A DNA stretch of 18,050 bases, from contig DBDD01000273.1 of assembly GCA_002293365.1 (NCBI GenBank), positions 1-18,050 of the forward strand, in the 5' to 3' direction. Of this stretch, positions 8,400 through 14,790 are shown piece by piece. The notes below the pieces were generated by a model, which was not told the origin of the DNA, searched no databases, and worked only from the letters and a program-made list of their open reading frames with translations. Position 1 is the first letter of the stretch. Each line of letters opens with the position of its first letter. Origin of the DNA: Christensenella sp. UBA941 (GTDB lineage: Bacteria > Bacillota > Clostridia > Christensenellales > UBA941). Made by a program: the position numbers and the translations under genes.

Positions 8400-8876
8400 A
8401 TGTCAGTTGTATTTGAAGACTTTTTGAAAAATGTGCCGGAGGTAAATAGAGCTTTTGTTTCCAATATACACGATGAGCTTTTGGGGCAAGGCTGCAAGCT
8501 GGATATCAAGGAAGCAAAAAGCGGTTACGCAGCCTCTTACCGCTGGGATAAGAAAACGGTGATGAACTGGGTTTTCCGCAAGACGGGCATGCTGGCGCGT
8601 ATCTACGGCGACAACGTTCGGCGGTATGAAGCGGAAATCGCGGCACTACCGGCGGATATGCAAGCAAAAATGACGGCCTCGCGCGATTGCAAGCGCCTGC
8701 TTAATCCGTCGGAGTGCAGCGATACCTGCGTTATGGGCTTTGTTTACAACCTCGATGGAAACACATATAAAAAATGCCGCAACGACGGCATGTTCTTCAA
8801 TCTTTCGGACAAAACCGCACCGCATATTCAAAAGTTGGTCTGTGCCGAGGTAGCGGCGCGCAAGGCTGCTATGTAG
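8400..8876 (+). CDS. Conserved-looking small protein of unknown function, Cys-containing
   Basis: A 158-aa soluble protein that I cannot assign to a named family, although its style resembles uncharacterised clostridial proteins of about 150 aa. Residues 1-50 look like a helical region (FEDFLKNVPEVNRAFVSNIHDEL). Residues 51-63 are basic and aromatic (YRWDKKTVMNWVF). The C-terminal half has a cysteine group: D-C-K-R-L-L-N-P-S-E-C-S-D-T-C followed by Y-K-K-C-R, then one more cysteine near the end. This spacing could bind a metal, but no known finger motif is matched. There is no signal peptide or membrane segment. It starts at ATG with GGAG about 7 nt upstream, and a strong palindrome follows its stop, so it is probably monocistronic. 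Confidence 0.75.
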   Translation: MSVVFEDFLKNVPEVNRAFVSNIHDELLGQGCKLDIKEAKSGYAASYRWDKKTVMNWVFRKTGMLARIYGDNVRRYEAEIAALPADMQAKMTASRDCKRLLNPSECSDTCVMGFVYNLDGNTYKKCRNDGMFFNLSDKTAPHIQKLVCAEVAARKAAM

Positions 8877-8893
8877 AATACAGGCAATTTACG

Positions 8894-8928
8894 GCATATA
8901 GGGGAGCGCGGCGCGCTCCCCTATATGC
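8894..8928. terminator. 35-nt perfect palindrome, probable bidirectional terminator
   Basis: GCATATAGGGGAGCGCG (8894-8910) is matched perfectly by its complement at 8912-8928 around a single central base. It lies between two genes that converge (stops at 8876 and 8957), the usual place for a shared terminator. The T-tracts are poor: GTTTTG about 10 nt downstream on the plus strand and TAAATT on the minus strand. Confidence 0.6.
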
Positions 8929-8956
8929 GTATGTGTGTTTTGGGGGCGCCGCGTGC

Positions 8957-9838
8957 TTACAGCGAAGAAGCGTTAGGCTTTTCAAGCGGCTTGTATAGTA
9001 CGTACCCGGTGATGATCCCGAAAAGGAGCATGGATGAAAGCATCTCCGCGAAATGCGCCCACCGGACGGTATCGGGGAACAGGGGGTTCGGGATAACCAA
9101 TACGATGGCTGTCGTAAGATAAACTAGGCAAACGCTTATTAAAAATGCCTTCTTGTTCTTGCGCAGCATGGACAGCAGCGGCAGCGTAAACGAAACGAAC
9201 ATCAGCCCGCGAAGATACTGGAAGGGATAAATGATCAGCTCGTTGTTCATAAGCTGGCCGATAAAGCCCGCGTCCACCGCGCTTCCGGAATAAAATACCC
9301 TCAAGTCCTCAAACTGCCACGCCACAAAGTATCCGAACAGAAAGTAGACGACGGCGTAGACGGCCCCGAGCACTGCGATCCGCTTTATTAGCGGGACAAT
9401 AGGCAGCGATCCGGCTTCAGGAGATGCCTCCTTTCGGCCATAGAATTTGACTAAGAGCAGCGTTGCGGCGACGATCGACGGCAGCGGCGCAAGCATGATC
9501 AATAGGACGTCCCCTGTTGTTAGCGCCTCGAAAGCGCCGCCGAAAAACAGGGTTTCGATCTGTGTCATGAACGAGGCGACCATAAATACCGAGAAAACGA
9601 TACCGGCGATTCGTTTTGCGCCTCTCCACGAGGAACGCGAAACTAAGAAATGGAGCAAGAAGCAATTAAATACGCTGATAACCATAAGAAAAACAGCCGA
9701 AAGCGGGTCGGCGGCGGAAGAGTTTACGCTCTTAAAAGCCTGCGAAAACGGCAAAAACATGTTGGGCAAGGTATAAAGGACGCTGTAAACAAATACGACT
9801 AACATGAACTTAAAGAACTTTTTCATTGTAGAAACCAT
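8957..9838 (-). CDS. Multi-pass membrane protein of unknown function
   Basis: A 293-aa integral membrane protein with about eight hydrophobic segments, near residues 9-27, 46-67, 78-100, 108-129, 152-174, 203-224, 230-251 and 264-283. Positive residues cluster in the short loops. I see no catalytic motif or transporter signature and cannot name a family. Two methionines compete as start: ATG at 9838 (MVSTMKKFF) with GAAAGG almost touching it, and ATG at 9826 (MKKFF) with the same GAAAGG about 12 nt upstream. Neither spacing is ideal. It converges on the 158-aa gene and is divergent from the chemoreceptor remnant, so it is probably transcribed alone. Confidence 0.8.
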   Translation of the reverse strand: MVSTMKKFFKFMLVVFVYSVLYTLPNMFLPFSQAFKSVNSSAADPLSAVFLMVISVFNCFLLHFLVSRSSWRGAKRIAGIVFSVFMVASFMTQIETLFFGGAFEALTTGDVLLIMLAPLPSIVAATLLLVKFYGRKEASPEAGSLPIVPLIKRIAVLGAVYAVVYFLFGYFVAWQFEDLRVFYSGSAVDAGFIGQLMNNELIIYPFQYLRGLMFVSFTLPLLSMLRKNKKAFLISVCLVYLTTAIVLVIPNPLFPDTVRWAHFAEMLSSMLLFGIITGYVLYKPLEKPNASSL

Positions 9839-10059
9839 ACCTTTCTTATACTATTCGAATGTGTTGCGGAAAATGGTTTTCATCTCCCTTGGCTTAATCA
9901 TAACTCATTACCCTACGTCATGAGCAATACTTTTTTATAATATTTTTTAACAAATGTATATTTATTTTTCTGTTTATCGCTGCGGAGATACGTTTTAAAT
10001 ATAGTTTTGTATCCATTTTATAAAATGCATTGACTTCAATATTTAGGTATGTAATATAG
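9839..10059. other. AT-rich divergent intergenic region
   Basis: Clearly more AT-rich than the flanking genes, especially 9930-10060. It should hold the promoter of the minus-strand membrane protein, which I cannot place with confidence, and a plus-strand promoter candidate near its right end. I see no ORF or RNA structure that stands out. Confidence 0.5.
10030..10057 (+). promoter_or_regulatory. Candidate sigma-A promoter upstream of the chemoreceptor remnant
   Basis: TTGACT (10030-10035) and TAATAT (10052-10057) are separated by 16 bp. It points at the pseudogene and would start transcription almost directly at the surviving sensor fragment. This suggests either a leftover promoter joined to the gene interior by a deletion, or a chance match in AT-rich DNA. 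Confidence 0.4.
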
Positions 10060-10462
10060 AAGTCGAGACAGCTTGGCTCAGGCACGGGTTCGCCCGTTTA
10101 CGACGAGCAAGGGGCGATAGTAGGCGCGGTATCCGTCGGGTTCCGGCTGGATCAAAATCAGTTCGTGGATTCGGTAAAAGCGCTTACCGGCGATGAAACC
10201 ACAGTGTTTTTAGGCGACGAGCGCATTTCCACAACAGTCCAGAACGAAGAATGAAAGCGGCGCTTTTATAATGGAGATCGCGGATTTATCCAAGGAGCAG
10301 TCCGCCGGAATCTCGCAAATCAATACGGGTATCGACCAAGTGGCGCAGGTAGTTCAGCAAAATAGCGCCATCGCGCAGGAGTCGGCCGCCTCCTCGGAGG
10401 ATATGAGCGGGCAGGCGACGCTATTGAAGCAGCTCATCGCGCTGCCGGGCGCACAGCATTGA
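10060..10462 (+). pseudogene. Methyl-accepting chemotaxis protein remnant, internally deleted and frameshifted
   Basis: Two pieces of one chemoreceptor survive. The first (10060-10254, stop TGA at 10252) encodes part of a Cache-type sensor: V-Y-D-E-Q-G-A-I-V-G-A-V-S-V-G-F-R-L, then T-G-D-E-T-T-V-F-L-G-D. The second, in the next frame (about 10250-10462), encodes the distal C-terminal part of the MCP signalling coiled coil: K-E-Q-S-A-G-I-S-Q-I-N, I-D-Q-V-A-Q-V-V-Q-Q-N, then A-Q-E-S-A-A-S-S-E-D-M-S. The start codon, the first part of the sensor, both membrane segments, HAMP, and the bulk of the signalling domain with the hairpin tip are missing. The pieces meet at about 10245-10255. The 63-aa ORF starting at 10271 is only the tail and is unlikely to function. 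No other chemotaxis gene is visible nearby. Confidence 0.82.
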
Positions 10463-10509
10463 ATATATAGCCATACAATGATAGCAGTACTATCAAAGGG
10501 GCTATAATA

Positions 10510-10782
10510 ATGTTTGATATAGAATTCCGGCTAAAAGACCCGGCAGCCGAACCTATTGTTTTTTGGAGCGTTACGCACGCCCAGTATATATCAGCCGCGG
10601 GCAACCTTACTGAAATAAGCAGCGCCAATATACCCGAGTATGATTTCATGGCAAACGTGAGCGGAACGTATAAATTCTATTCTTATGACGGTTTTATGTA
10701 CACGTTTGAAATTAAGGATGTCGCCGCCGTGAACGCGCATCACCTTGTTTTCAACCCGTATTATAGTATTTTTGTCATATAA
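10510..10782 (+). CDS. Small hypothetical protein, 90 aa
   Basis: An ORF with ATG at 10510 and AAGGGG (about 10496-10501) at a plausible distance. The product is rich in aromatic residues (Phe, Tyr, Trp), has no cysteine, and shows strand-like segments (Y-K-F-Y-S-Y-D-G-F-M-Y-T-F-E-I), so a small beta-rich fold is possible. No membrane segment or known motif is visible. It sits between the chemoreceptor remnant and the convergent tag gene, with no clear terminator after it. The ribosome binding site and the absence of a competing gene support it, but its function is unknown. Confidence 0.55.
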   Translation: MFDIEFRLKDPAAEPIVFWSVTHAQYISAAGNLTEISSANIPEYDFMANVSGTYKFYSYDGFMYTFEIKDVAAVNAHHLVFNPYYSIFVI

Positions 10783-10809
10783 TCGCCATTGCAGACAGCG
10801 TTTTGTCTT

Positions 10810-11361
10810 CTACTTAAACGCGCAAGCCTCGATATGGTCGTTTACGACGCCGGTCGCCTGAAGGTGGCTATAAATAATAGTACTGCCGACGAACTTGAAG
10901 CCGAGGCGCTTCATGTCATTGCTGATTTTGTCGGACAGAGGCGTGGACGCGGGTATTTCATCCTGCGTGACCCAATGGTTAACTACCGGCTTGCCGCCGA
11001 CATAGTCCCAGATAAAGCCGCTAAGCGAGCCGAGCTTTAAAGCGGCCTGCGCGTTTGCGACGGCGGCGTTGATTTTCAGCCGGTTCCGGACGATGCCGCT
11101 GTTTTGAAGCAGCTCCGCTATTTTCGCTTCGCCGTAGGCGGCGATTTTCTCTATATCCCAGGCGTCGAACGCCAAGCGGTAGTTTTCGCGCTTGTGGAGT
11201 ATGGTGGACCACGACAAGCCCGCCTGCGCCCCTTCGAGCACGAGCATTTCGAATTGCGTGCGCTCGTCGTAGCACGGCTTGCCCCAAAAGTTATCGTGAT
11301 ATTCGCGCATTTGCGCGTCGGCAATATCGCCCCACGGGCAGCGGATTATTTGGTTAGTCAT
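10810..11361 (-). CDS. tag: DNA-3-methyladenine glycosylase I
   Basis: Base-excision repair enzyme that removes N3-methyladenine from alkylated DNA, 183 aa, the usual length for Tag. The zinc ligands of the E. coli enzyme are matched by Cys8, His22, His176 and Cys180. The active-site segment L-E-G-A-Q-A-G-L-S-W (42-51) holds Glu43, equivalent to Glu38 of E. coli Tag. The conserved block L-G-F-K-F-V-G-S-T-I-I-Y-S is near the C-terminus. I chose the ATG at 11361 because TTGGAGAAC lies directly upstream; an in-frame extension to 11394 has no such site. It has its own promoter in the spacer after the ferredoxin gene. Confidence 0.95.
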   Translation of the reverse strand: MTNQIIRCPWGDIADAQMREYHDNFWGKPCYDERTQFEMLVLEGAQAGLSWSTILHKRENYRLAFDAWDIEKIAAYGEAKIAELLQNSGIVRNRLKINAAVANAQAALKLGSLSGFIWDYVGGKPVVNHWVTQDEIPASTPLSDKISNDMKRLGFKFVGSTIIYSHLQATGVVNDHIEACAFK

Positions 11362-11414
11362 ATCGTTCTCCAAAAAAACGTTATTTTGACCCAAGCGCTG
11401 ATTGTCATATTATC

Positions 11415-11444
11415 ATTATCACAATAAGGCAGCTGGCCTGTCAA
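11415..11444 (-). promoter_or_regulatory. Promoter for tag, extended -10
   Basis: On the minus strand, TTGACA (11444-11439) and GATAAT (11420-11415) are 18 bp apart, with TG one base before the -10 box. The -35 box overlaps the TGA stop codon of the upstream ferredoxin gene. It lies about 55 nt before the tag start codon. Confidence 0.65.
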
Positions 11445-12205
11445 TAATACCGCGCTATTTCTCCGGGCTTTATTTGCGGATGCGCGTAGCGTCCGCGGCT
11501 TTGCGTCTTGTCCTTGTAGTTGATCGCTCGTTTCGGGCAGTGCTGCAAGCAAGCGACGCAGCGCTCGCATTTATTCCCAAACACGGGCTTGCCGCCCTCT
11601 ATCGCGATATTTTTTACGGGGCATAGCGACGCGCAAAGCCCGCAGGCCATACAATCGCCGCTTACTTTATAGTTCAGCGCGGTTTTGTTTATTTCTTTCA
11701 TATAGCCGAGGTGCTGTTGGTAGAGGAACTGGTTTACCGGCTTGATTTTTACTTCGCGCTTATTTACGATATCGCAAATTATGGGCGCGGCGCGATTTGC
11801 GGACTGTTCCGCGATTTTTTCCGCCCGCTTGCTCATGCCGTAATTGATAATGGAATTTTTGAACATGCGCACGCTCGCTCCATAATTAAGATGTACGCCG
11901 CGCTCCGCTAATATGGCGTTCGCCTGCGGGATAGCGTTTAGCGCCAAGCCGCCGCAGGTAGTGACGGCGAAGTAATACCCGCCGCCTTCCGGGAACTGCG
12001 CTTTTAGGAAGAAGTCGGCGACTATTAGCGGCGACGCCCAGCCATATGTGGGGTATACGAACCCGACGCGATCCAGGCCGCTTGGTATGGCCATGTCCAT
12101 GCCGGCTTTTATGGCGAGCAGCTCGCATTCGGATAACTTGGCGGCGATCTCTTTTGCCAGCCATAAACTGTTGCCCGTTCCGGTAAAGAAGTAGATTCTA
12201 TTCAT
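11441..12205 (-). CDS. EFR1-type flavodoxin/ferredoxin fusion protein
   Basis: A 254-aa redox protein with a flavodoxin-like N-terminal part (about 1-150) and two [4Fe-4S] clusters. The FMN-binding loop is F-T-G-T-G-N-S (7-13), with Y-P-T-Y-G-W (51-56) as the second loop. The clusters are C185-x2-C188-x2-C191-x3-C195-P and C213-x2-C216-x2-C219-x3-C223-P, the classic bacterial ferredoxin spacing. It is soluble and probably an electron carrier in an anaerobe; its partner is unknown. GGGGAG about 5 nt before the ATG at 12205 supports the start. It is divergent from recQ. Confidence 0.92.
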   Translation of the reverse strand: MNRIYFFTGTGNSLWLAKEIAAKLSECELLAIKAGMDMAIPSGLDRVGFVYPTYGWASPLIVADFFLKAQFPEGGGYYFAVTTCGGLALNAIPQANAILAERGVHLNYGASVRMFKNSIINYGMSKRAEKIAEQSANRAAPIICDIVNKREVKIKPVNQFLYQQHLGYMKEINKTALNYKVSGDCMACGLCASLCPVKNIAIEGGKPVFGNKCERCVACLQHCPKRAINYKDKTQSRGRYAHPQIKPGEIARYY

Positions 12206-12320
12206 CGCGGCTCCCCTTTTCGGATATTAGTCGGCGGCGCGGTACGTGAAGCGGATGAAGTAAATATATCATACTTATCAGTAAATGCGAACCATAAAAA
12301 ACAGTATTTATATGCTCGGA

Positions 12321-12349
12321 TTGTGTATTTTTGTGCCTGATGATATGAT
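12321..12349 (+). promoter_or_regulatory. Promoter for recQ, extended -10
   Basis: TTGTGT (12321-12326) and TATGAT (12344-12349) are 17 bp apart, and TG at 12341-12342 makes an extended -10. Transcription would begin near 12356, so upstream in-frame ATGs cannot be the start and GTG 12384 is favoured. Confidence 0.6.
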
Positions 12350-12383
12350 TATCGGGATTGTATTGCGAAGGGGAGGCGGCAAA

Positions 12384-13382
12384 GTGCGTCCAAACGAAGT
12401 ATTGCGCGAGTATTTCGGCTACGACGAATTCCGCGAGGGACAGGCCGAAATTATCGAAGCGCTGGGGGCGGGGGCGGGGGCGGGGAGAGACGCGTTTGGC
12501 GTAATGCCCACGGGCGCGGGCAAGTCGCTGTGCTATCAAATTCCGGCGCTGCTGCTTCCGGGGGTGACGCTCGTAATAACGCCGCTCATCTCGCTCATGC
12601 GCGACCAGGTTTTGGCCCTGTGCGCCCATGGCATTCCCGCGGCGTTCATAAACAGTACGCTAACCGAGGCGCAGATGAATAGAGCTATGGCAAACGCGCG
12701 CCAAGGGCGGTATAAGCTTATATACATAGCGCCGGAGAGGCTGTTAACACCCGCCATGACGGAGCTGACAAGGTGCCTGAATATTTCGCTCATCGCCGTG
12801 GACGAGGCGCATTGCATATCGCAATGGGGGCAGGACTTCCGCCCGAGCTATATGGATATTCCGAAATTTGTCGAGGCCTTGCCCGTTCGCCCCCCTATTG
12901 CGGCGTTTACGGCGACGGCCACGCCGCGCGTGCGCGCGGATATCCTCGAAACTCTGGCGCTTAAAAACCCGCTCGTCAAGGTTGCGGGGTTCGACCGCCC
13001 CAATCTGTATTTTGAGGTGCAGAGTCCGAAGGATAAGTACGCGGCGCTTAAACGCTGGCTTAAAGAAAATGAAAGCGGTATCGTATATTGCTCTACGCGC
13101 AAGGAGGTCGAGAGCGTTGCGGCGCGGCTGCAAGCGGAGGGATATTCGGCGGCGCGGTATCACGCGGGGCTTCCCGACGGCGAACGAAGCGGGGCGCAGG
13201 ACGATTTTCTGTACGACCGCGTGAAGCTAATCGTCGCGACAAACGCCTTCGGCATGGGTATCGATAAATCGAACGTCCGGTTTGTCATACATTACAACAT
13301 GCCGCAAAACGTGGGAAGCTATTATCAGGAGGCGGGGCGCGCCGGACGCGACGGCTTGCCCTCGGATTGTATCCTGAACTAA
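12384..13382 (+). CDS. recQ: RecQ-family ATP-dependent DNA helicase, C-terminally truncated (broken gene)
   Basis: A 3'-5' DNA helicase core of 332 aa; intact bacterial RecQ is about 500-600 aa or more. All SF2 motifs are visible: motif 0 F-R-E-G-Q (16-20); Walker A T-G-A-G-K-S (43-48); D-E-A-H (140-143); aromatic-rich loop I-S-Q-W-G-Q-D-F-R; T-A-T-A-T (176-180); and motif VI Q-E-A-G-R-A-G-R-D-G (315-324). The frame stops right after S-D-C-I-L-N, where zinc-binding and winged-helix domains should follow, and C-terminal sequence resumes in another frame at about 13367. The GTG start at 12384 is chosen for GGGAGG 9 nt upstream and the promoter at 12321-12349. An extra Gly-Ala repeat (28-34) before Walker A is encoded by a GGGGGC tandem repeat. 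The remaining core is unlikely to work normally. Confidence 0.88.
   Translation: MRPNEVLREYFGYDEFREGQAEIIEALGAGAGAGRDAFGVMPTGAGKSLCYQIPALLLPGVTLVITPLISLMRDQVLALCAHGIPAAFINSTLTEAQMNRAMANARQGRYKLIYIAPERLLTPAMTELTRCLNISLIAVDEAHCISQWGQDFRPSYMDIPKFVEALPVRPPIAAFTATATPRVRADILETLALKNPLVKVAGFDRPNLYFEVQSPKDKYAALKRWLKENESGIVYCSTRKEVESVAARLQAEGYSAARYHAGLPDGERSGAQDDFLYDRVKLIVATNAFGMGIDKSNVRFVIHYNMPQNVGSYYQEAGRAGRDGLPSDCILN
12464..12485 (+). repeat. GGGGGC tandem repeat, predicted G-quadruplex
   Basis: Four G-runs (5, 5, 5 and 4 G) are separated by single C bases, inside the recQ coding strand. The hexamer repeat encodes alternating Gly and Ala without shifting the frame. Single-base loops with long G-runs make this a strong theoretical G-quadruplex in both the non-template DNA strand and the mRNA. 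Confidence 0.85.
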
Positions 13383-13696
13383 CCGGGGATATGCTGCTTG
13401 TCCAAGTCGAAACGGAGGAGGCGCATATACAAATATCCCGCGTCGCGGACAGCATAAACGCCGTTTTGATTCGCTACGGCAAGCCGAAAATCAGCGGAAT
13501 GAAGCTTAACGCCGCGCTGGTTGAGGCAGGATACCTGAAAGCGGAAAACGGCAATAAGCTGCCGAGCGAGCGCGGGAGTGAACTCGGAATAATAACGATA
13601 GAGCGGCATTCGTCGCGGGGAAACTATACGCAGTGCCTGTTTGGGGAGCGCGCGCAGCGGCTGTGCGCAGAACTTGCGGCGCGGGATTTGGGATAA
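13367..13696 (+). pseudogene. Detached C-terminal fragment of recQ
   Basis: An open frame shifted relative to the helicase core; its first codons overlap the core's last ones. It encodes about 109 aa: a helical part (I-S-R-V-A-D-S-I-N-A-V-L-I-R-Y-G-K-P-K-I-S), then a winged-helix-like end (N-K-L-P-S-E-R-G-S-E-L-G-I-I-T). From memory this resembles the C-terminal extension of many clostridial RecQ proteins, so I read it as the end of the same gene after loss of the zinc and RQC region. It could instead be the tail of another gene. There is no good ribosome binding site before TTG 13367 or the ATG at 13391. Confidence 0.6.
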
Positions 13697-13730
13697 ATCG
13701 CGCGCTGGCCCTTGGAATGAGCAAACCCAC

Positions 13731-13754
13731 GGGCGAATACAGTTCGCCCCTACA
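13731..13754. repeat. Palindromic element with GGGCGAA arms
   Basis: GGGCGAA (13731-13737) pairs with TTCGCCC (13743-13749) around a 5-nt loop and is followed by CTACA. Read on the minus strand it begins TGTAGGGGCGAA, like the element at 1268-1297. It lies between convergent gene ends (recQ fragment stop 13696, GGDEF protein stop 13778), so it may also act in termination, although no strong T-run follows on either strand. Confidence 0.55.
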
Positions 13755-13777
13755 GGTTTTCCGCTAATCGGCTTTGT

Positions 13778-14773
13778 CTATGGCAGTATCGCCAGATTAT
13801 ATTTGTTTCCGCCGTCATTTTTCGATGCGCGCAGCATATCATTTGCAAGCTCAAGGTAGTCGTCGCGGCTGTTAGCATGCTGGACGCGTCCGCTCGCCAC
13901 GCCTATGGATACTGTGACGTATTCGGCAATATCACTCTTTTTGTGGGGGATATCCAAGCCGCGTATGGCGTGCAGCATCTTGCGGGCTACAAGGCGCGCG
14001 CCGTATTTATCGACATTTGGAAGAACAGCGACAAACCTCTCGTCATAGCGCGCGACAAACTCGTCTTCATTGAATATGCAGCTTTTAAGCGCGCCCGCGA
14101 CGCGTTTGAGGCACTCGCCGCCCTTTTGTTTACCGCCGCTATACTGTTCGAAACGGTCGATATCGATCATCATAAGGCTCAATACGCCGTCGGATTCGGC
14201 TAATTGGCTTATGACGCTCTTTATGTACTCTTCAAAGAACTGCCGGTTGTAGATTTCCGTAAGCGGGTCGCAGTATAGCTTCCCATTTTCCGCCCCGGCA
14301 GGAAGAGCGTTCTCTTGATTTGCCGGCTCGGGACGCTTCTTGGCCTCTTCAAGCAGCTCCTCATACCGCATCTCTTTTGCTTCACGCAGGTGGGAAATCA
14401 TCTGAATCTGGTTACGCACTCTAAGCTTTACGATTGCCGGATTGAACGGCTTGCCGATATAATCGGCGGCCTGGAGCGAAAGCCCCTTTTCCTCCGCTTC
14501 CGGATTATCCAGCGCGGTTATGAAGATAACTGGGATTTCGCGCGTCCTTTCGTCGTTTTTCAGGACGGCTATCACTTCGTAGCCGTCGATGTTTGGCATG
14601 AGAATATCGAGCAATATGACGTCGGGCTGCTTTTCGGCGGCGGTTTGTATGGCTTGGAAGCCGTTTTTGGCTATATAAAGCTTGTAATCGGCTTTGAGAA
14701 TATTGGCAAGCAGCCTTAGGTTCGGCCCCGAGTCGTCTACTATGAGTATGCTGAATTTCTTTTTATCGCCCAT
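13778..14773 (-). CDS. Response regulator with REC and degenerate GGDEF domains
   Basis: A 331-aa soluble protein. The REC domain (about 7-125) is intact: D13/D14 acidic pocket, phosphoacceptor Asp56 (L-L-D-I-L-M-P), Thr86, Lys108. A charged linker (about 126-165) leads to a GGDEF domain (about 166-331) recognised by D-P-L-T-E-I-Y-N-R-Q-F-F and M-I-D-I-D-R-F. Where GG(D/E)EF should stand, the sequence reads A-R-Y-D-E-R-F-V (241-248), one residue short and without the glycines. The preceding G-H-x-x-G-D segment has become G-G-K-Q-K-G-G-E. Diguanylate cyclase activity is therefore unlikely, and a binding or scaffold role is possible. It starts 17 nt after the hemerythrin stop, with GAGGT 7 nt before the ATG. 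Confidence 0.92.
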   Translation of the reverse strand: MGDKKKFSILIVDDSGPNLRLLANILKADYKLYIAKNGFQAIQTAAEKQPDVILLDILMPNIDGYEVIAVLKNDERTREIPVIFITALDNPEAEEKGLSLQAADYIGKPFNPAIVKLRVRNQIQMISHLREAKEMRYEELLEEAKKRPEPANQENALPAGAENGKLYCDPLTEIYNRQFFEEYIKSVISQLAESDGVLSLMMIDIDRFEQYSGGKQKGGECLKRVAGALKSCIFNEDEFVARYDERFVAVLPNVDKYGARLVARKMLHAIRGLDIPHKKSDIAEYVTVSIGVASGRVQHANSRDDYLELANDMLRASKNDGGNKYNLAILP

Positions 14774-14790
14774 GATGATACCTCATTACG

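Noticed and set aside
12285..12383. Longer N-terminus for RecQ from the ATG at 12285
   Set aside because: It lies upstream of and across the likely promoter; the extra residues match no RecQ N-terminus, and GTG 12384 has GGGAGG.
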